Made by a program: the position numbers and the translations under genes | NCBI GenBank assembly: GCA_003550305.1 | Contig: QKYT01000830.1 | Span: 32,562-46,415, forward strand | Length of the DNA stretch: 13,854 nt | From: Glomus cerebriforme | Taxonomy: Eukaryota; Glomeromycota; Glomeromycetes; Glomerales; Glomeraceae | Reading direction: 5' to 3' | Notes under the pieces: model-generated | What the model was told of the DNA's origin: nothing | Database searches by the model: none | The model's input: the letters and a program-made list of their open reading frames with translations, nothing else | Shown: positions 1 through 9,798 of the stretch, piece by piece | Numbering within the stretch: position 1 is the first letter of the stretch | How the letters are laid out: each line of letters begins with the position of its first letter

Positions 1-1731
1 TCAATGTAAAAATAAATTTTATTTTTTTAGCAGAGTTGAATAGTTATGACTTATGACTAATATTATGAAATATAGGTATTATAATAATGACATTATAATA
101 CTATGCCGTATATGAGAAAAATCACATAACAAATCATTATTAATATTCCAAATATAGATATATTTAAAAATAATAAGAATATAAAAATGAGTCAAAATTA
201 ATGATTATACAATAATAACACCTTTTTTTCAACATTTCGTAAATTTTCATATAGTATCTTTAATTATATTATTATCACAATTTTATTTCCTCTCTATAAT
301 CCTTTTTAAAAACTACTCCATCTACCCACTTTTCCACTCCCTCTTTATCTTCCTCATACTGTATATGAGAACTTTCTCATATCAGGTCAGATATTGAGTA
401 TCTCCTAATTCCCTTCTCACTTATTTCACTTAATTTCAAAAAATCCAGTTACTCTAAAGTTAGCTAAAGGTCTATTACTAGTTTCATTATTTGAATTTTG
501 TGACGTATAAATTTTGTATTTATTAGAAACACAAATATATAAATGTTCATAATATACAATAATTACGGATATTCTGCCTTGTTTAAATATATTTTAGGAT
601 AAATATTTATTTTGTATTTTATTAGTTCTTGTTAATTAGAACTAATATTAATAAAAGTCACACCAAAAAAAAAATAAATAAATGTTCGAGCTTACGAAAT
701 AAATATTTATTTATCCATTCTTAGTAAGAGAATAAATAAATGAAGCTATTATATGTAATAATGAGATAAAAAGTTTCGAACCAATACCACGACGTACGAC
801 GTTAATGATGCAGTGTTAATGTGGTGTTTAAAGCACGTTAAGTTTAAAAATTTTTGAAAAGTAAATAACAATAAAAAAAATCATGTATAATTTTCCTACT
901 CTGATATCAACCAAAACTATTAAGTTCGAAATTATGATTATTGAACATTTTTTGCTCTTCAATATTTAGATATAATAATTCTAGAGTTTTACATCATTTA
1001 AATCATTTATAGAATTTTATTAGTAACATTCTATAACTCATTATTTACTTTTGGAATATAAAAAAACATTATATTGAGTTTCGTGATTTATGCAGCCTTT
1101 TATACAGTAATACACAAAAAAAAAGCTTATTATTGTATACCATAAATAATCCCTTAGATATTTTAGAATATTTATATTTATAAAATCTTTCATAAGCTGA
1201 TTTCCTTTCCAAGAACATTCATTAAATTTTTTCTCTAAGGAATTTGTTGAGTTTTTCTTTCTGAGTTTTGTTATACCTTTTAATCTTTAAGGACCTACAT
1301 TTATCTTCAAGCATCCTTTGTNTACATAACATTATAAGTTTCCAATACAGNATTTCTCTTAATTTCTACCCTAACCTTAACCATAACTGGTTATTATTTT
1401 TATGGGGTGAAGTTGATATTATAATGTGACACCTAGAATCTTGTACTTCTTTTTAACTGGTTTTGTTTATTCTTTATTCTTTCATAATAAAGTATTGCTA
1501 ATGAGAAAGTTCTATGAAGCAATAATGCAAAAAAAAAACTTGAAATAATCTTAATTTATAACTTATAATTTACAGTACATTTTATATCTATTGTATAATC
1601 TTTAGAATATATGGAATTATGAATATTTTATTTGAAGTTTCTAAGTTACTTTAAATTCAGCATAAAAATAAAATAAAAGTCTGAATTTTATTTACTTTCT
1701 TCTAGAAACTACTTTAAATTTTAAGTCCCAG
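1..1731. other. AT-rich stretch without a recognisable gene
   Basis: No reading frame of useful length and no exon-like series is visible on either strand. The stretch holds poly-A/T runs, AATAAAT-type microsatellites near 672 and 731, and a perfect 16-bp palindrome AAATAAATATTTATTT at 697-712. Two N bases lie near 1322 and 1351. Nothing indicates an RNA gene. Confidence 0.6.
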
Positions 1732-2645
1732 ATGAAAAAATTGAAATCTAAGTTCACTGCCATTCCCAAAAGTTGTTGATCATCCAAGGATCCTCTTAAC
1801 AAAAGTAACAAAAAATGGTAATGCTAATACAAGATAAAATAAAGAATTCACTTCTAATCAAAAAATCCGTTCAAAATCAATTGATCCTAGAGAAGAGCAT
1901 CCATTCTAAAAAAAAAAGGTGAAGCAAGAATCCAAGTAGGAAGTAAAAAAAAGATAATTCAAAGTCAAAAATTTTCCATGACAGACCAAAGATAAAAATT
2001 TGATAAAATTAACGTTAATTCCAGTCAGATTTAAACTCTTTAAAAAATCCCAAAATGCAAAAAATATTGACTTACAACAAACCGAATGCATGGCATAATA
2101 ATCGTGAATATTAATATAACCATATTTTTTATAATATTTATTTTTATTATTCAAGGAAAAATTCAAAAGTTGGAAGCTAATGTCGAAGCTATGGAGAATG
2201 AAGTTCGAGAATTAGAAAATGAATAAAGAATGGTCAAAGAAGAAATCTCAAAATTAAAAAGCAAATTGTATCTAAGAAAGAAAGGGTATTTTGTATTTTA
2301 TGTTTTTGTTTTTTTATACTAGATTTAGATTTAAATAATTTTATTTAAACGTAGGAGAATATCGAGAAACTAGAAAAAAAGAAAAGGAATGTTCAAATGA
2401 AATAACGTGTAATAATATGAAATATAATTACCAACAGAGATTCTATTGAATATATAACGAGTATAACGAGTCAAAAGAATGAACTTTTATCAGATACGGC
2501 TGAGATAAAATAAATTGTACCATTTAAATGACTCATACGTAAAAGAAACAAAATCTTAATTCTAATCTGCTAATATTTTAGATGGAATGAGATATATTAT
2601 AAAAGTCTGAAGAATATGAAAGAAAATGATGAGAAAAAAATCAAG
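1732..2645 (+). pseudogene. Decayed multi-exon gene for a charged, coiled-coil protein
   Basis: Five protein-like stretches follow one another on the plus strand. An ATG at 1732 opens MKKLKSKFTAIPKS, then the frame changes at about 1773 and a lysine-rich frame runs to 2094 through several TAA/TAG/TGA codons. At 2156-2292 a classic heptad pattern appears (IQKLEANVEAMENEVRELEN), broken by one TAA at 2224-2226. A GTATTT donor at 2293 and an acceptor ending at 2354 join it in frame to a second coil stretch (ENIEKLEKKKR) at 2355-2402. Two more acceptor-preceded stretches are 2439-2510 (starting DSIEYITSITSQ) and 2583-2645 (starting NEIYYKSLKNMK). I do not recognise the family. The coil suggests a homo-oligomerising protein. 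The stops and frame change indicate a dead gene, although unseen splicing or assembly errors could explain part of it. Confidence 0.45.
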
Positions 2646-2670
2646 TGACAAAGACGGAAGAGCCCTTTGT

Positions 2671-2898
2671 AAACCTATCCTGTGGTATTATAGTAATTAT
2701 AATGAATGGACGAAGTTGTAGACACTGGCAGCTACAAGACATACAGATTATTTGCTTTAACTAGTTTTTTTAAAAAAAAAATTTCAGTATAATTGTTTGT
2801 GTAATTATTGTGTAATAATGAAATTTGTTTTTTTTAATTAATAATTAAAAAAAAATATTATGTAAATAAAATAATCCTTGAAAAAAAATTTAAACTTC
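2671..2898. other. AT-rich spacer
   Basis: The spacer contains homopolymer A and T runs and no coding signal. It separates the decayed coiled-coil locus from the tandem repeat and the intact gene. Confidence 0.5.
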
Positions 2899-2960
2899 AA
2901 GCATAAAAGCATAAAAGCATTAAGTGTAAAAGCGTTAAGCATAAAAGCTTAAATAAGTAA
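2899..2960. repeat. Short imperfect tandem repeat, unit GCATAAAA
   Basis: GCATAAAA occurs at 2901 and 2909, a diverged form GCATTAAGTGTAAAA follows at 2917, GCGTTAA at 2932, GCATAAAA again at 2939 and GCTTAAAT at 2947. The period is close to 8 bp. It lies about 290 bp upstream of the start codon of the intact gene. Confidence 0.7.
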
Positions 2961-3117
2961 TAAAAATGCTGTAAAGGACTAAACCATATATAGAAATTAG
3001 AAATTAAACAAGCAATATAGTACAAGAAATCTATCATTCTTTTCTTTATGCTAAAAAAAGGTACGTAATTTTTCGGTCGTACATAAAGCGCTTGCGAATT
3101 TCTTTGCTAATTGCACA

Positions 3118-3127
3118 TGATCGATCA
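3118..3127. promoter_or_regulatory. Palindrome TGATCGATCA upstream of the TATA box
   Basis: TGATCGATCA is a perfect 10-bp palindrome about 22 bp upstream of the TATA-like run. Just upstream, at about 3061-3082, lies a short inverted pair (GTACG and CGTAC). This is the only stretch with many CG-containing words outside the genes nearby, as expected of a compact promoter. Its role as a protein-binding site is inferred from position alone. Confidence 0.3.
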
Positions 3128-3148
3128 GTCATATGCGACAACCGATTT

Positions 3149-3160
3149 CTATATATATAC
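3149..3160 (+). promoter_or_regulatory. TATA box of the four-exon gene
   Basis: CTATATATATAC lies about 88 bp before the ATG at 3247. The interval that follows is pyrimidine-rich and AT-rich, with ACTAATTCTATAACTCTCAC near 3213-3232, typical of a fungal core promoter and 5' leader. Transcription would probably start about 30-40 bp downstream. Confidence 0.55.
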
Positions 3161-3246
3161 AGTACCTCCATTTTTCACCAAAAAATTTCATTCAGACAAT
3201 TTATTTTTCTACACTAATTCTATAACTCTCACTAACTTTTATCCGT

Positions 3247-4070
3247 ATGTCTACTGTTTCTACAACAACTAATTCAGAACTTAACGACGAGGAGAAAAGT
3301 AAGTACACACAGATGACACAACTGCATTAAATCTGACAACATTTTCTCAGTTATTATCTTTGACTACAGGAAGGAAAAATATATTTAAGATACTCAAGTT
3401 TTTGAAGCCCATCAGAAAGAGAGGTACTGTACATGTTTTAGTCATTGTAAAACATTTCAGTCATTAAATGACTGATTTCATTCTCAATAAATACTTAATG
3501 ATACAGCATCCAACCTGTCTGAGGAGCCCATGACTGAAATATTAAATCTCCCAGTGACTGAAATTTCCCTTCGTAAATATGAAAACGCACCAGGACAGGC
3601 ACAGGAGTTTCTGGGTAAGACCAAAATTTTCTCTGAACAAGTAATACATATGAAGCATTTTAATACCGTTTCTAATAACTAATACCTTTGTAGATCGTGT
3701 AGGTCGGAATTTCAAGTGGCCTGTCTCAATGAACGATTGTGACAGGGGAACTGCTTTCTTTGACTTGGCAGATGACGATGCCTTGGAATTTGATGATGAA
3801 GCCGGGCTTAATCTTATCTCCTTCTTTGACAATCTTGATAAGGGCACATTTGATGAGCATAAGGACAGCTGGGTGTTGATATATAAGCAGGAAGTGAAGA
3901 AATACGGGTCAGAATATACAAGCAAAGAGCTAGAGGATCTCGAAGATGAAATGCCCGGTGCAATATACTTACCAGTAGATAAATTGCGTCGTGAAGGTCT
4001 TGTGAAAGTGGCAACAACAAGAACATTACATGCTAAACGTACCAGAAATGAACACATGGTATCCTATTAG
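3247..4070 (+). CDS. Intact four-exon gene, 196-residue protein of unrecognised family
   Basis: Joining exons 3247-3298, 3370-3423, 3507-3614 and 3694-4070 gives an uninterrupted 196-codon frame ending in TAG. All three introns are GT-AG, with donors GTAAGT, GTACTG and GTAAGA and acceptors CTACAG, ATACAG and TTGTAG. Each interrupts a codon after its first base. The ATG at 3247 is the first one after the TATA box. Residues 1-17 are Ser/Thr-rich. Residues 18-35 (RRKNIFKILKFLKPIRKR) carry nine Lys/Arg and could be a nuclear signal or an amphipathic basic helix. Residues 85-127 are rich in Asp/Glu. A compact module at about 127-167 contains SWVLIYKQEVKKYG and EMPGAIYLPV, in layout recalling small beta modules such as DUF5678; this is only an impression. 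There is no signal peptide, membrane segment or catalytic motif. The GC content is clearly higher than in the flanks, and no partner gene is adjacent. A host orphan protein or a domesticated or truncated retroelement-related protein are both possible. Confidence 0.8.
3299..3369 (+). other. Intron 1 (71 nt)
   Basis: The donor GTAAGT matches consensus. An earlier acceptor (TTCTCAG, ending at 3350) would run into a stop after 12 codons, whereas the acceptor CTACAG ending at 3369 keeps the frame open, which decides the choice. Confidence 0.75.
3424..3506 (+). other. Intron 2 (83 nt), containing an inverted repeat
   Basis: The donor is GTACTG and the acceptor is ATACAG. Inside, CAGTCATT-A-AATGACTG at 3458-3474 forms perfect 8-bp arms around one base. 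The reading frame is preserved across the junction. Confidence 0.75.
3615..3693 (+). other. Intron 3 (79 nt)
   Basis: The donor GTAAGA and acceptor CTTTGTAG flank a likely branch region with CTAATAACTAAT at 3672-3683, ending about 10 bp before the acceptor. Splicing joins Leu71 to Asp72 in frame. Confidence 0.8.
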
Positions 4071-4128
4071 CATCAATCAGTACAAATCAATACAATTGTG
4101 TATTTATCTTTATCTTTTATTTACTTAC

Positions 4129-4134
4129 AATAAA
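4129..4134 (+). terminator. AATAAA polyadenylation signal of the four-exon gene
   Basis: AATAAA lies 59 bp after the TAG stop, embedded in TTACTTACAATAAAGG. A standard 3' end 10-30 bp further on would give a short 3' UTR of about 80 nt. Confidence 0.6.
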
Positions 4135-4139
4135 GGCTA

Positions 4140-5074
4140 GGATACAAGTTAGAAGATTGGGATCAATGAATTCCATTACACTTGAGTGTAATTTTCATGA
4201 TCCTGCTGAAGGGAATAAAAAATATATATAAATTCAGTTTATAAATAAAAAATTATATTATGTATCTTGATCCATAGTATTTAACACTACTTTCACGAAA
4301 TGACACGAAATATCATGAGACATTTTTCTTCACCGATGTCTCACACTTCGCGTTTCATTTTTTACTAAGTATTTTGTGACAGAGTTTTTTCAATCGTGCA
4401 AAATTATTTGCTAATTAATTCCTTAATTCTGACCAATTCGCCATTTTCATAACATTTTTAAACAGGGACAGTCCGTTACTATTAGCTGTGTCCTCGTTTT
4501 AAATAAAAATAAAAATAAACTTTAGTTGTTACAGTCAATTCAAATTTCCAAAATTTCCTTTTTTTAAAAAAAAAAAGTTAAAATCTTTAGTTCTTCTAAA
4601 GATACAATTTACAAAATGAGTTGATTTTTAACGAAAATATTATATGATTCTATAGCATCACAAATAAGTTTCTCATCTTTCCTTCCAAGAAATATAGTTT
4701 TTAAAAAAATTATCATTTCAGAGAAAAATAAACCAACGTCACAACAGTACTACTCATTTTTAGTTTGGATCCTAAGTTAACCTTCAACCAACAAGTTGTT
4801 TATAGCGAGAATTTAAGTCTCCCATACATAGGATCGTAAAGTTTTCTTTTCTTTTTTTCCATTTTTGGGGCGGGTTAAAGAGCGGGATACTTAACCAGAA
4901 TTTTTTTAGAGTATTTAATAATTCTATTCCCTACATTAGTGACTTATTACATTACTTTTTTTTAGTAGATTGATATAATAAACCGGCAATAAATCAAGTA
5001 ATTGCTCAATTACCTCAAAAAAAAAAGACATTGGTACCGATGTTTAATAATCTAATACCATAAACAAGAATTCG
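4140..5074. other. AT-rich intergenic stretch
   Basis: No exon-like series or repeat is evident. Long A/T runs occur at 4561-4577 and near 5017-5026, and a GC-containing patch GGGGCGGGTTAAAGAGCGGG sits at 4867-4886 with no associated reading frame. Confidence 0.5.
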
Positions 5075-5093
5075 ATGGTGATTTTTCTTTTCT

Positions 5094-5303
5094 ATGTTAC
5101 CACTTAGAAAACTAATTTTTATTTTTGCTATCATTTTTGCTTTGGCAATTTTTTTTTCTTTATACAATAAAATAAATAATGCTACTGGTCGTTTTAATCA
5201 AAGGAATCATGAAAAAAAAAATCTGAGATATGAATCTTCAAGTAAAACAATTGAGATTGTTGGATTTTTTTTTTACAGAATTAATTTGTGGCTTTCAAAT
5301 TAA
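5094..5303 (+). CDS. Possible 69-residue peptide with an N-terminal hydrophobic segment
   Basis: An ATG opens a 69-codon frame. Residues 1-6 carry Arg5 and Lys6, and residues 7-24 (LIFIFAIIFALAIFFSLY) are strongly hydrophobic, fitting a signal peptide or signal anchor. The remainder is polar and charged, with one Asn-Ala-Thr sequon at residues 29-31. An out-of-frame ATG at 5075 would make a 10-codon upstream frame. An AATAAA lies at 5361, 58 bp past the stop. Against a real gene: base use is as AT-rich as the surroundings, AT-rich DNA easily encodes Phe/Ile/Leu runs, and no convincing promoter is seen. No family is recognised. Confidence 0.25.
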   Translation: MLPLRKLIFIFAIIFALAIFFSLYNKINNATGRFNQRNHEKKNLRYESSSKTIEIVGFFFYRINLWLSN

Positions 5304-5369
5304 AATTTAAAAATATTTTTGGTAAAATTCTAGCGAAGAAAATATTTAGAGTGAATAATCAATAAAAGT

Positions 5370-6900
5370 TTAAAGGCTAATTTCTGTTAGCTCATTTAGA
5401 TCATTTTAAACTAATGGCATAATCAATCATTACATCCTGGATTTATTAAAATCTTATAAATTCTGTATTATTTTCGAAACAGTGTTTACTTACAGAATAA
5501 AAGTACAATGATTTTTAAAACAACTTTATTATTAACTATTTATTATTATGATGATTGACTGATTGCAGTTAACTCGGGCCAAAATTTATTTCAAATATTA
5601 CGTAATATGTGAGTTTTGATATTAATGATATTTTCTATTTAATTATGTAATAATACACCCTAACAAACATTAAATTGGAGAAAAACTAGTTCGTAATATA
5701 TTGGGACGTTGGAAATGGTTCATAATGATGAATAGACTTCTAAAATATAAATAAATTTTAGAAATATTGAATTCTACAGATGTTATGAATCAAAATACTG
5801 TAAAAGATATTCATACTTTTGTACAGAATTATTAAAAAAATTTTAGCAGAATATAAAATTACAACATTACAAGGTGATTGATTTTTTGAATGTAAGAAAG
5901 AATGAAATTGGCTAGTTTTAACAAGTTCTTTTATTTCTTTTGTAACTTTTGTTTGTTATTAATCTCTTATATAAATGAAATTTTACAATTATTTGCAGAC
6001 CAAATATACTTACTATATCACGTGTGAAAATGAATTGTTCATAGTCAATAAACGTTAGAAATTTCTTGAAAATATTTAAACTTACATTTAAACAATTACT
6101 TACGATCATATGATATTCTTTGTTATAATGATATTTCTATCGCAATATTATACATCTCAAGATCGATAAATTATCCAAGATAATCTTATTTGCGGTACTT
6201 TGTTTAAAGTTATTTTGATTTTGTGGCTGTGATTTGCACAGCAATTTTTGACTTTGACATAATATGTGGCAAAATTTCGGGTGTTACTTTAATCAAAATA
6301 TATGGCGCAATAAGAACTTTGATCAAAATTTGATTGTTCAAAAAAATTTATTTAAGTTTAAAATTTGTCGATTCAATTCTTGATTCCCCCTTTTTTTTAT
6401 TATTTTTATGTTTCCATAAACTATTTTCATTTTTATTCATTTCATTATTTTGTATATGTTTCATTAAATAATACTATTATTTCTTTAACATTTATATCAT
6501 ATCATAAAAATGATTGAATAATTTATTTACTTAATAAGAAAGCAAAACTTATAAATTTTATACAAAATACCAAAAAATTAATAATATTAATTTTATTTAC
6601 CAAATCATATCAAATTCAACCTTAAATATAAAAATTTTACATGAACTTTTTTAAATTAAAAATATTCCTTAGAATTACAATCATAATTTAATATACTTTT
6701 TTATCCCTTTTTTGTAAAAAAAAAAAAAAAGAAAATATTTAAAACGATCAACGTTCAGTTTTGTAATAATCTTTTAGATCATATTCCCAAAAGGAAATCC
6801 TTTACAAATCACTTGTCCTATTAATAAAAATTCTATCATTATGGAAAATATAATTCCCTTAGGAACCCATTAACTTACAAATAGACTCATCCCTAAACCC
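5370..6900. other. AT-rich stretch, at most traces of decayed coding sequence
   Basis: No supported gene. A weak plus-strand protein-like patch at about 5764-5835 and a possible 51-nt minus-strand exon at 6014-6064, flanked by GTAAGT and TTCAAG, are too short to call. Poly-A of 14 bases occurs near 6717-6730. Confidence 0.45.
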
Positions 6901-6937
6901 TAATACTTCTTCGACGTCCACCTCACACCTCATACCC

Positions 6938-8718
6938 ATGAACCTTTCATCAAGTACTGACCATATTCAAGAATCCTCAAAGAATCCCAAGAAAGAAGTT
7001 TATGTAGTAAATAATCACTCCTCACACGGTATCCATCTTTCAGCAACAACAATGCCAGGTATAGACTTCATAATTGACTGAAGAACATAAAAAACTGATT
7101 GTCAGCACAATTCCCTCAATAATATCATTGAAGGAGCCAAAGAATAGTCTCACAAGATATGGCAAAAGCCTATGATCCCAATAAGAAACTAATACAAATA
7201 ATCCATATAACAATGAACCTTCAACACCAACACAACACCATATCATTATCAACCCCCTTATTATTATCCTTATCATTCACATCCACATTACTTACCACCG
7301 CCTCCACCACACAATTATACACCACCACCTAAGATGACCCCATTAAAGTATGCTTACACGGATTCAAGATCGATACACTGATTACATTAATTAACTATAT
7401 CATTTAATATATTATAATTTTATGACAACTAGAAAGCAGAAATGAAATAATCAATTTCAAATGATAATATATTCTTAATGTACTAGATATTTAGAAGAAA
7501 TCTTATGTTGTAAACTGGAATTTCAATGGAAAAAATTGGTCTTTCAATTTTCTGCTCACATAGAACAAATAAAAGAATACTTCCCAAAAAAAGACACCTG
7601 CATGGCAATTTTTTCTGACAAAAGCACTAATTTTAAATTTATAAAAAGATTATAAGATTGAATACTTAGAGATTATCAATTTATTATTATAGATAATAAA
7701 GATGCCAAGTAAGAAAAGAAATAGAGGTTATTCTGGAAGAATACTTAACAAAATTAATATGCATCACACTTATTTTATATTTTTATCATAAAAATTTATC
7801 TTATACTTTTTTTCTTTTACTATAATTCTAAAAACACTTCACAAATAAATACTTTAACAACTATGTCTATAGAAATCTAGTTAAATGAAATATAAATCAT
7901 TCTATTTATATATTAGTCATTAATGGATTTAACTTTCAATTTCTACCAGCACATGGTAGTGACATTCAGACAAAATTTAAATACTCACATGTCAGGAGCA
8001 GGAGTTGAGGATACATGACTGGTGGTACTCATCTGGACCTCTAGAGAAGCTTACTGAACTTTTCACTACCCGTGCTATGAAGACCTTTGTGAAGATGCAG
8101 TTAAAAACAAATACAAAGATAAGGACAGAAGCTTAACACAAAGATTCAACACTCCTATAACACATTGGTACAATTACTGACCAAATTAACTATACACTTT
8201 AGCTACAAAATTTAGATGGATGAATGTGAAAAGGATCAATTCTTCTCCTCCTCCTGGTCATGGTGTTAATGGAAATGATAATGTTGTTGTGTTATTGATT
8301 GGAAATGATAAAGAGGATTAAATGTCATTCACTTCTGGCATGACAAGGAGTTTAAAAATGTGAGAATGAATGCCAGATTTCAGGATGTCACTGGCAAGTT
8401 TTATGAAATTATAGATGAACCAATTCTATCTAATTTATTTATATACTGTATAATTGTAATATAATAAAGTTTTGTATTGTTGATAAAAAAGAATTTTGTT
8501 AAACTTACAGACCAGTAAGAGTTGGGTATATCAGCCAGCAATCCTTACATGAAACGTTGAGAAAGGAGCTTAGAATGCATTACAAATATTATCTTGGAGT
8601 TGTTAATAAGTGTTTATACCAATTCATCAGTACTGCTGGTAGTGGAAAGTCGCAAAATGCAGAAGAATTTTATAATATGACATTAAAATGCTTATCAGAT
8701 GATGACATTCAAAAATAA
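6938..8718 (+). pseudogene. Decayed multi-exon gene with a Pro/His/Tyr-rich N-terminal region
   Basis: From an ATG at 6938 a frame begins MNLSSSTDHIQESSKNPKKE and stops after 47 codons (7081). In another frame 7238-7378 encodes a low-complexity Pro/His/Tyr run (YYYPYHSHPHYLPPPPPHNY). A GTATGC donor at 7348 and an acceptor ending at 7486 join this in frame to 7487-7652, which contains EFQWKKLVFQFSAHIEQIKE and then hits a stop. After an acceptor at 7969, one frame runs to 8318 with four stops; its best parts are 8058-8177 and 8190-8318. The reading then shifts to 8321-8461 (HFWHDKEFKNVRMNARFQDV). A last open patch at 8503-8715 starts TYRPVRVGYISQQSLHETLR. The amino-acid composition is protein-like rather than AT-random, so this was once coding. 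I do not recognise the family. It may be a host gene or part of the same dead element as the debris downstream. Confidence 0.5.
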
Positions 8719-8995
8719 AGCATATCATATGAATATATTATTGCATTAATAATCATAAAAATGCTCATATGTCTTTTCTGATATAGCTAGAAAATGGATT
8801 GATATACCAAGTACAATTTCCAATTTTCCATGCAAAATTGATGATAATAGTTATTTTATTTATTTTCACCTCCTGATAACAGTAGAAGTCAACAATAAAC
8901 CAGACTATTTTAATCCTTAAAAATGAATAAATATTCTAATACAAATGATTATAATCAAACTTATATAATAATTACATGATATGGTTTTTCAAAAA

Positions 8996-9352
8996 AGCCC
9001 TTGTTATCTTTCAACATCTGTGGTGGAATGGAAGTCATTTTAGTAAGAGAGGATTGTGTTGCGTGTTGTTGTGGATAATATGCTTAAACCAGGAATTTGC
9101 ATAATGATAAAACTCAAAAAAAAAGTAGAAGAAGAATCATTACCTATTTAGGAGCAACTTAATATCTTTAATTATTTTAACTCAACAAATTCAGCATATA
9201 TTCTATACTAAAGGAAATATATTTGGAAAAAAAAATTTTACAAATAAAATTGATGAATATTGATACATATGTCATCAGTAAGTGCTCTTGTATAAATGGT
9301 ACAATCTCTCGAAGAAATTCATAGAATAACTTCAAAATATTTAGGAGAGATA
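8996..9352 (+). pseudogene. Unrecognised coding debris
   Basis: One frame reads PCYLSTSVVEWKSF, two consecutive stops at 9041-9046, then 34 open codons to 9148 beginning ERIVLRVVVDNMLKPGICIM. After more stops and a frame change, about 9270-9350 reads SSVSALV, a stop, then MVQSLEEIHRITSKYLGEI. The composition is protein-like (Val/Leu/Lys/Glu with normal spacing). There is no recognisable domain. It continues the series of plus-strand fragments that begins at 6938. Confidence 0.35.
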
Positions 9353-9798
9353 CAAGTAAAATAATAGCCCATTTTTCTATACAAACTGCTTTTTTTATTA
9401 GAAGGTTTTTTTTTTATGTAAATTGCTTCTATTTCCTTTTTTAGCTTTTATTAAATTTAATAATTTATAAATAGAATATTATTTATTTATTTTAATTTTT
9501 ATGTATTTTCCTGTTATTAAGCACTCCCATATATCACAAAAAAAAATAATAGAAAATGGCAAAAAATACTCTTTTAATTATAATTTTTTTATTCACTAAA
9601 TAATGTTTAGTTATTATGCATCTGAAATTATGCTGCCATTAGAATAATATTTTATGAAACTTTAAGAGATGGAGGGAATTGTATAAATAGAAAATCAGTT
9701 CAAATTCTTGAATTTGAAAATAGAAACTTTATTATATCATCAAAATAAGTATTAATTACTATGAAGATTGAACAACTATCTACAAATTACTTTATTAA

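Noticed and set aside
1906..2166. An 86-residue minus-strand frame
   Set aside because: It is antisense to the decayed exon at 1732-2094, and its Phe/Tyr-rich product is typical of reversed Lys/Glu-rich coding DNA.
3341..3369. Earlier acceptor TTCTCAG (ending 3350) for exon 2
   Set aside because: It leads to an in-frame stop after 12 codons; the acceptor ending at 3369 keeps the frame open.
3542..4057. A 171-residue minus-strand reading frame and a 70-residue one at 3814-4026
   Set aside because: Both lie antisense to the spliced gene's exons, which explain the open frame, the composition and the intron signals.
5918..6109. A 63-residue minus-strand frame, including a 51-nt exon candidate at 6014-6064 flanked by GTAAGT and TTCAAG
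   Set aside because: Splice-like words of this kind are frequent by chance in AT-rich DNA, and no neighbouring exon could be found.
7040..7276. A 78-residue hydrophobic minus-strand frame
   Set aside because: It is the shadow of the Pro/His/Tyr-rich plus-strand stretch, whose reverse complement reads as Gly/Ile/Leu/Val-rich.
8630..8660. STAGSGKS as a Walker A (P-loop) motif
   Set aside because: The first required Gly/Ala is Ser, there is no Walker B motif, and the preceding strand pattern is unconvincing.
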